Assembly: GCA_030761205.1 (NCBI GenBank) | Contig: JAULJL010000015.1 | Location: 7,383,501-7,447,500 of the forward strand | Direction of reading: 5' to 3' | Origin: Fremontodendron californicum | Taxonomy: Eukaryota > Streptophyta > Magnoliopsida > Malvales > Malvaceae | DNA: 64,000 nt | In this document: positions 36,401 to 47,659 of the stretch, in pieces | Position numbering within the stretch: the first letter of the stretch is position 1 | Layout: each line of letters opens with the position of its first letter | Notes under the pieces: model-generated | Told to the model about the DNA's origin: nothing | Databases searched by the model: none | What the model saw: the letters and a program-made list of their open reading frames with translations, nothing else | Translations under genes and position numbers: made by a program

Positions 36401-36768
36401 GCAGGTTTCCATCTGGGGAGGCAAATGCTTAGTTCATATAACAGCCAGTTTTTATTACATTTTTTTTTTTACAGAGCAGCTTGAGAATAGAAAAAGAGGC
36501 TGCAGATATGCTTGTTCTGTTCCTTGTATCATATTTTTGTTCTGTTACAGTGTATGTATTTGTATTGTACCCCATATAACCAATAAGAAAATTGGATTTC
36601 AAAGGTTCAAAAGGTAATTGGCTGCAAAACAGTCCTGGATTGACCCCAGGCTGGGAACCGATGTTCACTGGCTGTACTTTTTCTCCATGCTTCAAACTAG
36701 CAATTGGCAATTTTAAAGTCACCGGGATTTTCATCTTGAATAGTTTGGGGGGTCTCCATGCTCATGAT
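36401..36768. other. 3' flank of receptor kinase 1
   Basis: No gene is visible. The probable 3' UTR of the kinase gene (AATAAGAAAATT near 36580) runs to the insertion site of the hAT-like element, whose left target duplicate CTCATGAT is at 36761-36768. Confidence 0.5.
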
Positions 36769-36782
36769 TTAGAGGTGGCAAA

Positions 36783-37045
36783 ATGAACCCGAACCCGAAA
36801 ACCCGCCCAGGAAAACCCGAACTCGAACCCGCCCAAACCCGATTTGACCAAAAAGTCAAAAACCCGAACCCGAATGGGCCCGAACCCGAATGGACCCGAA
36901 CCCGAATGGGCCCGAACCCGAATGGACCCGAACCCGAATGGACCCGAACCCGAATGGGTCCGAACCCGAATGAGCCCGAACCCGAATGAGCCCGAACCCG
37001 AATGGACCCGAACCCGAGACCGGCCCGAACCCGAACCCGAATTTA
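36783..37045 (+). repeat. Left 16-bp tandem array
   Basis: The unit is CCCGAACCCGAATGGG with variants (TGGA, TGAG at the last four bases). About nine regular copies lie from 36866 to 37015, with degenerate AACCCG units outside. It produces spurious Pro/Asn- or Gly/Phe-rich open frames on both strands. Confidence 0.9.
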
Positions 37046-37387
37046 ATACTAAAAATAAAAATAAACAAATTGCAATTTTTTTTTTTTACAAAGCAATAAC
37101 TTTAATTATTAATTTTATTCTAATTTTTTTTAATAATTTAATTAAAATTTAAAATTTAATATATTATATATATATGATGAAATAATAATTTTATCAAAAA
37201 GTAAATTATATTTTGTACTTATAAGTTATAACTTTAACGTCTCATATCATGATGAATTTACAATCTAAATATTCTAAATTCTTGAAAATTTTAAAGATGT
37301 GAAAAAAAATTTGACAATAATTCAATTAATCTATAAGGGTAAAAAAATTGACAATAATTCAATTATTTTGGCCTTTTGGGTTATACT

Positions 37388-37634
37388 TAGACCTGCTCAC
37401 GGGCCGGGCCTGGGCAGGATATTTTGTGTTCCGGGCCGGTCCGGCCCGGAACAGTAATTTTTATTATAATATTATTTTATTTAATTTTAATTATAAAAAA
37501 ATAAAAAAATTATTTTTTTATTCCAATGAACAGTGTTTCGGGCCTAAACGGGCGGGCCGACCCAGGGCCAGGCCTGGGCAGAGAAAATAAAAAAAAACTG
37601 GGCCGCGGCCCGGCCCGGCCCATAAGCAGCTCTA
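37388..37634. mobile_element. hAT-like MITE nested inside the array-bearing element
   Basis: The ends are TAGACCTGCTCACGGGCCGG and inverted TAGAGCTGCTTATGGGCCGG. The perfect 8-bp target duplication GTTATACT is at 37380-37387 and 37635-37642. The 247-bp body is non-coding. It is the same family as 18022-18286. Confidence 0.9.
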
Positions 37635-38332
37635 GTTATACTTATGCGGTTAGGTTAAGGTGGGTTTAATTGGATTATGGCTTTCATGTGATTTTATTTT
37701 AGCGGGTGGATTTAATGGGGTTTTGAGTTTTATGGCCTTTTGGTTTTGGGTATATTTATTATATATTAATAAATAATCATATTAATTATATATTTATTAC
37801 GTATAATTTAAATATAAATTATATTTTTTAGTACTACTTTATAATTTATACTTTATACTGATGAAAAAAATATAAGTACTCGATATATATATATATATAT
37901 ATATATCTTGACTATAAGCATAAATTTTTTGCATTTTATAAGTATATAAACGAATAGATGAAGGCCAGGATTTATTTTTAAAAGTTTTTTATTTTATAGT
38001 GAATATAAATTATAATGTATTTATATTTTGAAATTCGAGCTCATCAAATCAATTATTTTAAATATCAATATATTAATTTATAATATATCATATTTTTTAT
38101 AATAAATTATTTCAAAATTTGATTTTATATAACAAATTAATTTCTTATTCTTTTGGTGCTAACAAATATTAATTTTAAAAAATAAATATAATTAAAAATA
38201 TCATATAATAGCAAAAGTATAAAAATAAAAATAATAATAAAAATAAAAATAAATTAATAATTTGTTTTTAGATATAAATATTTAAATTACGTAAAAATGA
38301 TTACATCTAATATAAAATAAAATAATGTAAAA

Positions 38333-38585
38333 CATACCCGTACCCAGATCGAACCCGAACCCGAACCCGAATGGGCCCGAACCCGAATGAGCCCGAACCC
38401 GAATGGGCCCGAACCCGAATGGGCCCGAACCCGAATGAGCCCGAACCCGAATGGACCCGAACCCGAATGAGCCCGAACCCGGATGGACCCGAACCCGAAT
38501 GAGCCCGAACCCGAATGAGCCCGAACTCGAATAAACCCTAAACCCGAATGAACCCGACCCGAACCCGCCCGAACCCGCCCAATTG
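38333..38585 (+). repeat. Right 16-bp tandem array
   Basis: It has the same CCCGAACCCGAATGRG unit and orientation as the left array, about eleven regular copies, and more degenerate toward 38525-38585, where an AAACCCTAAACCCG variant appears. Confidence 0.9.
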
Positions 38586-39010
38586 CCACTTCTACTCATG
38601 ATAATGTTTCATTGTTTTGTGAAACTTGTCTCTTTTGAACACATGCTTATTTAACTAGCTAGACGCATGCACCATCCACAAGAGTGTTTTCGGTTTTAGA
38701 AAAATACAGGTAAAAAAAATTAAATTTTGGAAATTTTCAATGATATAAAAAATGATGAAATAACTTTAAATAATTAATTAGATAGGATACAAACTGACAT
38801 AGCATAACTGTTATGACGGTGGGGTAAGTAAGAAATAGGATCACCTTTATTACTATTTTTTTCTCTGGTCAGAAATTGACTTTTGAAATTCAGTGGGAAC
38901 ATTGGCTCCTGCAATATATATTGTCCACTTGCCTTTGAGAGTGTGCTGTCTTCTCTGATTGACCAACCAGGAAGGTGCAAATATCTTGGTTAAATAAAAT
39001 GTCTGTCTCT

Positions 39011-39040
39011 GGGGATGGGGATGGGGATGGGGATGGGGGA
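39011..39040 (+). repeat. GGGGAT short tandem repeat, G-quadruplex-capable
   Basis: Four GGGGAT units are followed by GGGGGA. There are five G-tracts of at least four within 30 bases, an exception in a very AT-rich stretch. Confidence 0.85.
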
Positions 39041-39109
39041 AAATGAAAGAATTTTTTTCGTTTAGTCAATAGTTTTCCTCATTTTTGATATATTATAAAT
39101 AGGCTCGCG

Positions 39110-39980
39110 CTATGCTGCGAATAAAAATATATAAATATGTAAAAAAATATATAAAATAAATTATTAACGTGTAAATTATTATTTAAATTTATAATAATTT
39201 ATATAAATTATTAACGTGTAAAAATTTGAGTACATAATATATGTTTGTCTACTACAGTTCGAACTTAAAAAGATTTATTAACGTGTAATACAATTCGAAC
39301 TTTACATAACAATGACAAACTATGTAAAATATGAGATGAATTGAGACATAATACGAACACAATATAGGAAAAATAATTAATGTGTAAAAATTTATAATAT
39401 TTTGAAAACATAAAAAAAAAAAAAACACGAACACGCAACAAACACATAATTTTTTTCTAAATTAAATCACCATGATAAATATGCAAAAATATATCATGAA
39501 TTGAGACAAGACACGAATACACAAATTTTTCTTTAAACTGAATCACAATGACAAACTATATAAAATATGAGATGAATTGAGATACGACAGAAATATAACA
39601 TAGAAAAAATAATTAGAACAAAACACGAAAAATAACATGAACTCGACACAAATACACGAATGTGTAAAAATATACATAAAACGAATTATTAACCTATAAA
39701 ATTTATATAAATTTATAATATTTTAAACACACAAAAAAATAACATGAACACATGATTTTTTTTTCTTACTCTTTTTTTTTCATAAAAAAAGAAGAAGAGA
39801 AAACACAAACACAATACGAAAACACGAACGTTTTAAAATATACATAAAAAAAATTATTAACGTGTAAAAATTTATATAAATATATAATATTTTATAAAAA
39901 AAAAACACGAACACATAATTTTTTTTTTTCTCTTTTCCTTCTTTTTCCTTCTCTTTTCTTAAGAAAAAGAGAGAAAAAAA
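39110..39980. repeat. Degenerate tandem/dispersed repeat field
   Basis: ATTATTAACGTGTAAA-type segments recur near 39160, 39208, 39280, 39380, 39685 and 39855. Each is associated with TTATAATATTTT and, where preserved, ACACGAACACGC-like ends. The field looks like several decayed copies of one element. The class is not identified. Confidence 0.5.
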
Positions 39981-42048
39981 AAAGAAAAAAACAGCAAGGG
40001 AAGTGGATAGTCTCCTCATGCTTAAAAACATCTTAAATTTATATATAGGACGTTGAAATAGAAATTATGTTATTCAAATGCTGAAACAGATGGCCATGAA
40101 ATAGTTTATACCTCAACTTGCCTTGTACAGATAAACTAAGTGACCAAAAGTGAATTAAAAGTCATGGTGTTCTGATGTATGTACCAAATTATTTCAATTC
40201 ACATGGCAATGCTTTCCTACTAATCAAGATTTAAGAGTAACAAAAATTCTATGATATTGCTCTATCATTGTAGTATCAAAGAGGCTTAAATCCTATATAT
40301 AAATTTTAGCTTTTTTCAAGAATGAAGGGGTCATCCATGTCGCCCCTCGCTCCTTTTTTTCTTTTTATTTGAGTGTTGCTTTAGGTGTTGAGCTGTTTGC
40401 TTAAGCTGTATCATTTTCTTCCAATCCCAACTGCTATTAGGGTGAATAGGGATCTGCCATATGTCTCTCTCTTTTAGAATTATTTTCACTCAATTAAATT
40501 TTTGATTGGACAAAAATCGATTAAAGGTTATTATCAATTTTCGTTCAATTGAAGGTTCAATTAAATGAAAATAAATGTTCGGGGCTCAAATGGATAAAAA
40601 TAAAAATTTGAAGTTTCAATTGATTGTAAAAAATGATAAAAACTTGAATGATTATTTAATTTTAATTCAGGGGCTTTTTTTTATACTTAAGCCTATCAAA
40701 TAATATAGATAATTCAATTTAAAATCAATTGAAAATAGTTTAAAAGGATTTTTCTTGATTCCAAATTAAATTTGAAACTATTTTATCACAGTTTAAGATA
40801 GAGCTAGGGCTAAAAAATTGAAATGGTGAAGGCTTATTATATTACAAATATATTTTTCATATTATGATATTGTGAAGGATTATAATTATAATAACCTTAT
40901 GTGATGAATAATTGAATATTAATTTTTTTTTTTAATTTTTTGATTTTCCTGTCAGGTTGGGTCATGCAAAGTTCTAGCCCAACCTTAATTGCCCTTACCA
41001 ACAATCTAGACTTGATTTAGCTAATGTTATTATTCCTCTTTAAAAAGGTTGAGGTTTAAGTTTATTTCTAGCTAATGCTTCTTCTTTAAACTTTTTCATA
41101 TGTAGTTATGTACCCATAAAATAAAATAAAATAAAAAACATTTCCATTCACTTTATGAAAAAAGACAACTATGATTACTCACTATTGTTAGACTCACCTG
41201 AACTTTATAAGGCTCGTCATTTAGATGCCGAATACATGTATTGTCTACAATTGTCCAATAACTTTAAATCTGTGAAAGTTTATAGCAATCAAATATAAAT
41301 AGATGAAATAAATGTTGATCAAAAGTAAGAGAAAACATAAACATTGAGTTTCTGATTACTCTCAGTTTTTTTTTTTTTTGAATTTTTTTGAGTCATTAAT
41401 AATTTTAATATCGGAATATATCCCAAAAATCAAACTCTAATGCCCTTTTGATTTTTTTTTTGTCCTTAAAGATAGCCATCAACAACCCTCAAAAACTCAT
41501 CCTGCTTCACCGTTCATAGGACAACGACTGCTATTATTATGAAATGAAAAATAAATACGTCCAACTAATTTTCAACCCCATGGTAAAAACAAATATCATA
41601 TTCACACAATCATTTTTAATGAACAATTCAAAGTTAAAACAACTACCATGCAAATTGCAAGTAGAACACACCAATAATATCCAAATGGGAACACAAATCT
41701 GCCTATGTAAAAGCCTCAAAAATCCAATCAAAGGCAGCGTGGTTGAACATTTTACTCCAATTTCATAACATCCATTCAATATGTTTTCTTTTTTTACAAT
41801 TTTCCCCTTACAAATATAGAATAATTTGACAATCTGGTGCTTGTTTACTTACTTGGTTTGAAAAACCTGGCTTAAAATAGAGAAATCCAGGGAAGATAAA
41901 CGCGTCTAGAAATCCAGAAAGTCTAACAGGAAAACACCCCCCATTTTCCCCTGTAAACTAAGAAAGACCGCTGATCAATCCTTGTGGAAGCTGAAAACTA
42001 TGCTAGCGACATTGTGAAGAAAAAAAAGCATAAAAGGATACAGACAAA

Positions 42049-42538
42049 TGTTAAATTGTCCAATACCAGCCCAAGGAAAAATAAAAGCCTAACAATGTGT
42101 GGTTACAATTGTGTGGTTTAATGTGTGGTTGCAATTGTGTGGTTTAATGTGTGGTTGTAGTTGTGTGATTTAAATGTGTGGTTGTTATTAAACAACAATG
42201 TGTGGTTGCAATTGTGTGGTTTAATGTGTGGTTGTAGTTGTGTGATTTAAATGTGTGGTTGTTATTAAACAACAATTGGTGGTTGTAATTTATTTAGATT
42301 TTATATTTGTGTGGCTTGTGTTTGTCTTGGTATTGTATAAATACCCCCTCCCTTGCATTTGTATATCATCAAGTAGTAAGCTTCAATAAGCAATAAAAGT
42401 TCTAAGTTTTCCTAAGGAGTTCTTCTCTAAAGAGTGTAGTCTAGAGTGAAGTGTGAGCATTTGTGAGTTTTCCTAAAATCTAAACTTTATTCTTTGAGTG
42501 GTAAAATTAGAGTTATCTATTCTAAGTTTTTCTCAACA
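42049..42538 (+). repeat. 5' LTR of the copia element
   Basis: It is 490 bp long. A TATA box, TATAAATA at 42336-42343, and an AATAAAAG polyadenylation-type signal near 42390 are visible. 42125-42201 and 42202-42275 are a tandem duplication with a 77-bp period (unit starting GTGGTTGCAATTGTG) that the 3' LTR carries only once. Confidence 0.93.
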
Positions 42539-42540
42539 AT

Positions 42541-42552
42541 TGGTATCAGAGC
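42541..42552 (+). promoter_or_regulatory. Primer-binding site, initiator tRNA-Met type
   Basis: TGGTATCAGAGC, two bases after the 5' LTR, is the complement of the 3' end of plant initiator tRNA-Met, the usual copia primer. Confidence 0.93.
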
Positions 42553-42806
42553 GAGGTTGTGAGTTACTACCATAGTTACTATTCACACGTGTCACTATAT
42601 ACTTTTATAGTAATTGTTAACATATACGAGATTTATTCAAGTATATGGTATACGATACTATTCACGTATACGGTACTGTTCACAGTGAAATAGTTATTCA
42701 GGTACTATTTTTGGTTTGAGCGTTCTTGAGTCGTGAGGAGTTTGTAATCTACAAGTTTGTGTCTCAAAATCAAGTTGTTCGGTATTGTTAGAGTCTTGCC
42801 GACACG

Positions 42807-45800
42807 ATGGGTGATCTTCAAGTAGTTGGAGGAATCAAGAAGCTCAATCACAAAAATTACAACACGTGGAAGACGTGTATGATGTCTTACCTACAAGGTC
42901 AAGACCTTTGGGAAGTCGTTGGTGGTAGTGAAGTTACGAAGCCCGAGCAAGAAGATGCTCAAGGAACCTTGCGCAAATGGAAGATTAAAGTGGGTAAAGC
43001 CATGTTTGCCCTTAAGACCACAGTTGAAGAAGGAATGTTGGAACACATACAAAAGCTAGAAACGCCAAAAGAAGCGTGTGATACTTTAGATGCACTCTTT
43101 TCGAGAAAGAATGACACAAGACTTCAACTTCTTGAGAATGAATTGTTATCAGTTGCACAACGGGATATACCGATTGCTCAATACTTTCACAAGGTAAAAA
43201 CGTTATGCCGTGAAATTTCTGATTTAGATCCTACAGCTGCTATTGGAGATACCAGGGTAAAAAGAATAATTATCCATGGTTTGAGGCCCGAATATCGCAG
43301 CTTCGTTGCCGCTATACAAGGATGGCCAACTCAACCATCACTTGTAGAGTTTGAAAATTTGCTTGTTGGTCAAGAATCTATGGCCAAGCAAATGGGAGGG
43401 GTCTCGTTGAAAAGTGAAGAGGAAGCACTCTACACCAACAAAAGCAAAGGCAAATTCAAACAGCACGTCGGTGGTGGATCTAAAAAGTATGGTGACAAGA
43501 CAAAAAGTCATCAAGGAGAAGGGAGCTCTCGTCCAGGGGGAGCTTCAAAGAATCGTAGCAACAATAAAAGATTTGAAGGTAACTGTTACAACTGTGACAA
43601 GAAAGGTCACATGGCAAAAGATTGTTGGTTTAACAAAAGGCCCGCTGAGAGCAATGCTGCTACTTCTAGTACAAAGGAGAAAAGCGAAGATGATTGGGAC
43701 GCTGAAGCATTTTTTGCTATGGAAGAGGAAGAGTTAGCTCTCACAGTAACAACGGCTGACCGAATTGACTATGAGAATGACTGGATTGTCGATTCAGGTT
43801 GCTCAAATCACATGACAGGCGATAAACAGAAGTTGCAGAACCTGTCAGAATACAAGGGAAATCGCATTGTTGTGACAGCTGATAATTCAAGATTACCGAT
43901 TACTCACATCGGTAAGACGGTAGTAGCACCTCGATATAGTCATAATCAGGTACCACTACAAGATGTTTACCATGTCCAAGGCATGAAGAAAAATTTGCTT
44001 TCAGTGGCACAATTAACATCGTCAGGTCACCATATTTTGTTTGGTCCAAGGGATGTGAAGGTATATCGTGATCTCAAAATCTCAGGACAGCCGATGATGG
44101 AAGGACGACGTCTGGAGTCAGTATACGTGATGTTAGCAGAGTCAGCATATGTAGACAAGACAAGAAGGAGCGATACAGCAGATTTATGGCACATGCGGTT
44201 AGGTCATGCTAGTTATTCCAAGCTAAGTATGATGATGAAGAAGTCGATGCTTAAGGGACTTCCTCAGCTTGACATAAGAACAGACACAGTTTGTGCAGGA
44301 TGCCAATATGGTAAAGCACACCAATTGCCATACGAGGAGTCAAAGTTTAAAGCAAAAGAACCATTAGAGTTAGTTCACTCTGATGTATTTGGGCCCGTTA
44401 AGCAACCATCAATTAGTGGAATGTGGTACATGGTGACGTTTATTGATGATTTTTCCAGGTATGTGTGGGTTTTCTTTATGAAAGAAAAGCCTGACACTTT
44501 CTCAAAGTTTAAAGAGTTCAAAGAGATAGTTGAAGGAGAAGTGGGAAAGAAGATATGTTGCTTGCGCACAGACAATGGAGGAGAATATAGCTTAAGCGAA
44601 TTCTCTCAATACCTACGAGAATGCAACATACGTCATCAGTATACTTGTGTCAATACACCACAACAGAATAGTGTAGCAGAGAGAAAGAATCGGCATCTTG
44701 CAGAAATTTGTCGGAATATGCTGCATGCAAAGAATGTACCCGGAAGATTTTGGGCCGAAGCTATGAGAACCGCAGCCCATGTGATCAACAAACTTCCTCA
44801 ACCAAGGTTAGAGTTTGTTTCACCCTTTGAGAAATTGTGGAAAATGAAACCTTCAGTCAGCTACTTTCGAGTATTTGGTTGTGTATGTTATGTATTTGTT
44901 CCTGATCATTTACGTAGCAAGTTTGATAAGAAAGCAACTAGGTGTATCTTTGTGGGATACGACAACCAAAGGAAAGGGTGGAAATGTTGTGATCCTACGA
45001 GTGGAAGATGTTACACTTCACGCAATGTGGTATTCGATGAAGCATCTTCTTGGTGGTCCTCAGAAAAGGAGGTGTTGTCAGATTCAAAAGAATTTGAAGA
45101 CATGCTACAACAGAAAATGGGAGAGTATATTGTCCAACTTCAATCAACTTCAGATGAAGTAGAAGACCTATGTGATGATGACGATGACGAGCAAGTGTTA
45201 GTCCAGAGTCCTTGGCAAACTAGTGTGTATCAACCAGATGTTAGATCGAGTGAAGTGGAAGAACCATCTCCACAATCACAAATCCGAAAGACAACAAGAG
45301 CACGGAAGCCTAATCCCAAATATGCTAATGCAGCCATAGTGGAAGAACCAATTGCAACAGAACCTGAGACGTTTGAAGAAGCATCACAGAGTTCTGAGTG
45401 GATTATGGCTATGAAAGAAGAGATCACTGCGCTTGAGCAGAATCAGACTTGGGATCTAGTGCCAAAACCAAGAGATGTGAAACCCATATCCTGCAAGTGG
45501 GTTTACAAGATAAAACATCGTCCAGATGGGTCGATTGAAAGGTACAAGGCACGGTTGGTGGCTCGTGGTTTCTCTCAGAAGTATGAGCTAGACTATGATG
45601 AAACGTTTAGTCTGGTGGCAAGACTTACAACCGTACGAGTCCTACTTGCCCTTGCAGCCAACAAAGACTGGAACTTGTGGCAGATGGATGTGAAGAATGC
45701 ATTCCTTCATGGAGAGCTAGATCGGGAAATCTACATGATTCAACCATTGGGATTTCAAAACCAAAACCATCCTGAGGATGTGTGTAAGCTGCGAAAGGCA

Positions 45801-46912
45801 CTTTACGGATTGAAACAAGCACCTAGAGCATGGTATGGTAAGATTGCTGAATTTTTAACTCATAGTGGTTATTCAGTGACACCTGCAGATTCCAGCTTGT
45901 TTGTCAAAGCTAATGGAGGAAAGCTAGCTATCGTATTGATATATGTGGATGATTTAATCATAACTGGTGATTATGAGGCAGAAATTCTTCAAACCAAGGA
46001 GAATTTATCAGTTCGTTTCCAAATGAAAGAACTTGGACAACTCAAGCACTTTCTTGGTCTAGAGGTTGATCACATACAAGAAGGAATATTTCTCTGTCAA
46101 CAAAAATATTCTAAAGATTTGCTAAAAGGTTTGGAATGCTCGAGAGCAAGCCAATTTCAACACCGATGGAACCAAATGGCAAGATGTGTGCACTTGAAGG
46201 CAAAGACTTGGAAGATGCAACTATGTATCGACAATTGGTAGGTAGCCTGATCTACTTAATCTTGACTCGACCTGACATTTCTTATACAGTTGGTGTGATG
46301 AGTCGGTATATGCAAAATCCGAAGAAGCCTCATTTAGAAGCAGTTCGACGAATACTGAGATATGTGAAAAGTACAATAGATTATGGTCTTTTGTACAAGA
46401 AAGGTGAAGACTGTAAGTTAGTTGGTTATTGTGATGCTGACTATGCAGGAGATCATGACACCAGGAGATCAACAACTGGGTACATGTTTAAACTTGGTTC
46501 TTGAACAATTTCTTGGTGCAGTAAGAGACAACCAACGGTATCATTGTCAACTACCGAAGCTGAGTATCGAGCAACAGCAATGGCAGCTCAAGAGTGTACG
46601 TGGCTGATACAACTAATGAGTGATCTACATCAACCAGTAGATTATGCAGTTCCGTTGTATTGCGACAACCAGTCAGCAATTCGTTTGGCAGAAAATCCAG
46701 TCTTTCACGCAAGAACCAAACATATAGAAGTGCATTATCACTTTATCAGAGAAAAGGTTCTACAAGAAGAGATTGAGATGAAGCAGATCAAGACAGATGA
46801 TCAAATGGCAGATTTATTCACAAAAGGTTTGAGTATCAACAAATTTGAAATGTTTCGTCGTCAACTCAACATGGTGCAAAGAGGAAGAGCTGGTATTGAG
46901 GGGGAGTATTAA
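42807..46912 (+). pseudogene. Copia gag-pol polyprotein gene, two lesions
   Basis: In order: a UBN2-type gag domain, a CCHC zinc knuckle (CYNCDKKGHMAKDC), protease with the DSG motif (IVDSGCSNHMTG), a GAG-pre-integrase block (LWHMRLGH), an integrase core with HSDVFGP and TDNGGEY, reverse transcriptase with YVDDL, and RNase H near the end (SLSTTEAEY, then HIEVHYH). The first frame runs 42807 to about 46130, where a one-base loss in an A run shifts the frame. The frame continues from about 46136 and is stopped by TGA at 46502-46504, with coding similarity resuming after it to the TAA at 46910-46912, just inside the 3' LTR. The element therefore cannot make a full polyprotein, although everything upstream of RNase H is open. 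Confidence 0.93.
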
Positions 46913-47319
46913 ATTGTCCAATACCAGCCCAAGGAAAAATAAAAGCCTAACAATGTGTGGTTACAATTGTGTGGTTTAATGTGTGGTTGCAATTGTGTGG
47001 TTTAATGTGTGGTTGTAGTTGTGTGATTTAAATGTGTGGTTGTTATTAAACAACAATGAGTGGTTGTAATTTATTTAGATTTTATATTTGTGTGGCTTGT
47101 GTTTGTCTTGGTATTGTATAAATACCCCCTCCCTTGCATTTGTATATCATCAAGTAGTAAGCTTCAATAAGCAATAAAAGTTCTAAGTTTTTCTAAGGAG
47201 TTCTTCTCTAAAGAGTGTAGTCTAGAGTGAAGTGTGAGCATTTGTGAGTTTTCCTAAAATCTAAACTTTCTTCTTTGAGTGGTAAAATTAGAGTTATTTA
47301 CTCTAAGTTTTTCTCAACA
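46907..47319 (+). repeat. 3' LTR of the copia element
   Basis: It is 413 bp, with a single 77-bp unit. It starts TATTAAATTG instead of TGTTAAATTG, which would damage the terminus used by integrase. Confidence 0.93.
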
Positions 47320-47324
47320 ACAAA

Positions 47325-47659
47325 TGGTGATGGTTAACATGTTCAAACTCAAAGTTGACTGTGTTAAACATAATTTATATAGTAAAAATATAGTTAAATT
47401 ATCAGTCACATCATAACGCTAGATCATGCACTTACATATTTTTCTTGTTAGGAACTTTCACATCAAATTCACAATTCAGACAAACTCTGCTTAGATCAAT
47501 CTATGGTAACTACCCGAAAAAATTAATATGTTAATATGAGACCAATGAAATGAAATTTTACTTATTGTATAATATGCAGAAATCCCAAGCAGTATCTGCT
47601 ATAAAAGAGAGTTAATCAAGAGCAATGAAACAGATATAGAACTCGATTACTAACTAAGC
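47325..47659 (+). promoter_or_regulatory. Upstream region of receptor copy 2, abutting the copia 3' LTR
   Basis: Only 335 bp separate the copia target duplicate from the ATG at 47660. The sequence is AT-rich and unlike the duplicated promoter of copies 1 and 3. The LTR promoter points the same way and could supply or disturb transcription. Confidence 0.45.

Larger units (their letters stand above)
36769..38594. mobile_element. Non-autonomous hAT-like element with internal satellite arrays
   Basis: The ends are TAGAGGTGGCAA (from 36770) and inverted TAGAAGTGGCAA (to 38594), matching at 11 of 12 positions. CTCATGAT occurs at 36761-36768 and 38595-38602, an 8-bp target duplication with one extra T on the left. 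Inside each end is a direct array of CCCGAACCCGAA units (36783-37045 and 38333-38585), both reading the same way on the + strand. The middle 1.3 kb is AT-rich, without a transposase, and has another hAT-like MITE nested in it. Confidence 0.75.
38603..42043. other. AT-rich intergenic region with degenerate repeats
   Basis: No gene is visible in 3.4 kb. 39011-39040 is a GGGGAT run. 39110-39980 is a degenerate repeat field. 40080-42040 is otherwise unassigned and ends at the copia target site ACAAA (42044-42048). Confidence 0.5.
42049..47319 (+). mobile_element. Ty1/copia LTR retrotransposon, nearly complete, recently inserted
   Basis: The 5' LTR is 42049-42538 and the 3' LTR 46907-47319. ACAAA occurs on both sides (42044-42048, 47320-47324), a perfect 5-bp target duplication. 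The LTRs begin TG (TA in the 3' copy) and end CA. By eye seven substitutions separate the shared 413 bp, about 1.7%, and the 5' LTR has one extra 77-bp tandem unit. The primer site follows the 5' LTR, and a purine tract (GAGGGGGAG) precedes the 3' LTR. Gag-pol order is that of copia (integrase before reverse transcriptase). It sits 341 bp upstream of the second receptor gene, in the same orientation. Confidence 0.95.

Noticed and set aside
38520..38560. Telomere-like AAACCCTAAACCC stretch
   Set aside because: Only one and a half units within a degenerate CCCGAACCCGAA array; not an interstitial telomere.
36783..38599. Pro/Asn-rich and Gly/Phe-rich open frames of 60-105 codons on both strands
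   Set aside because: They are translations of the 16-bp tandem arrays, open in several frames because the unit lacks stops.
39252..40031. Phe/Tyr/Lys-rich minus-strand frames
   Set aside because: Low-complexity A/T translation within a degenerate repeat field.
42049..42538. Short GTGTGGTT direct repeats considered as a CRISPR-like array
   Set aside because: They are contiguous LTR-internal repeats without spacers, in a plant retrotransposon.
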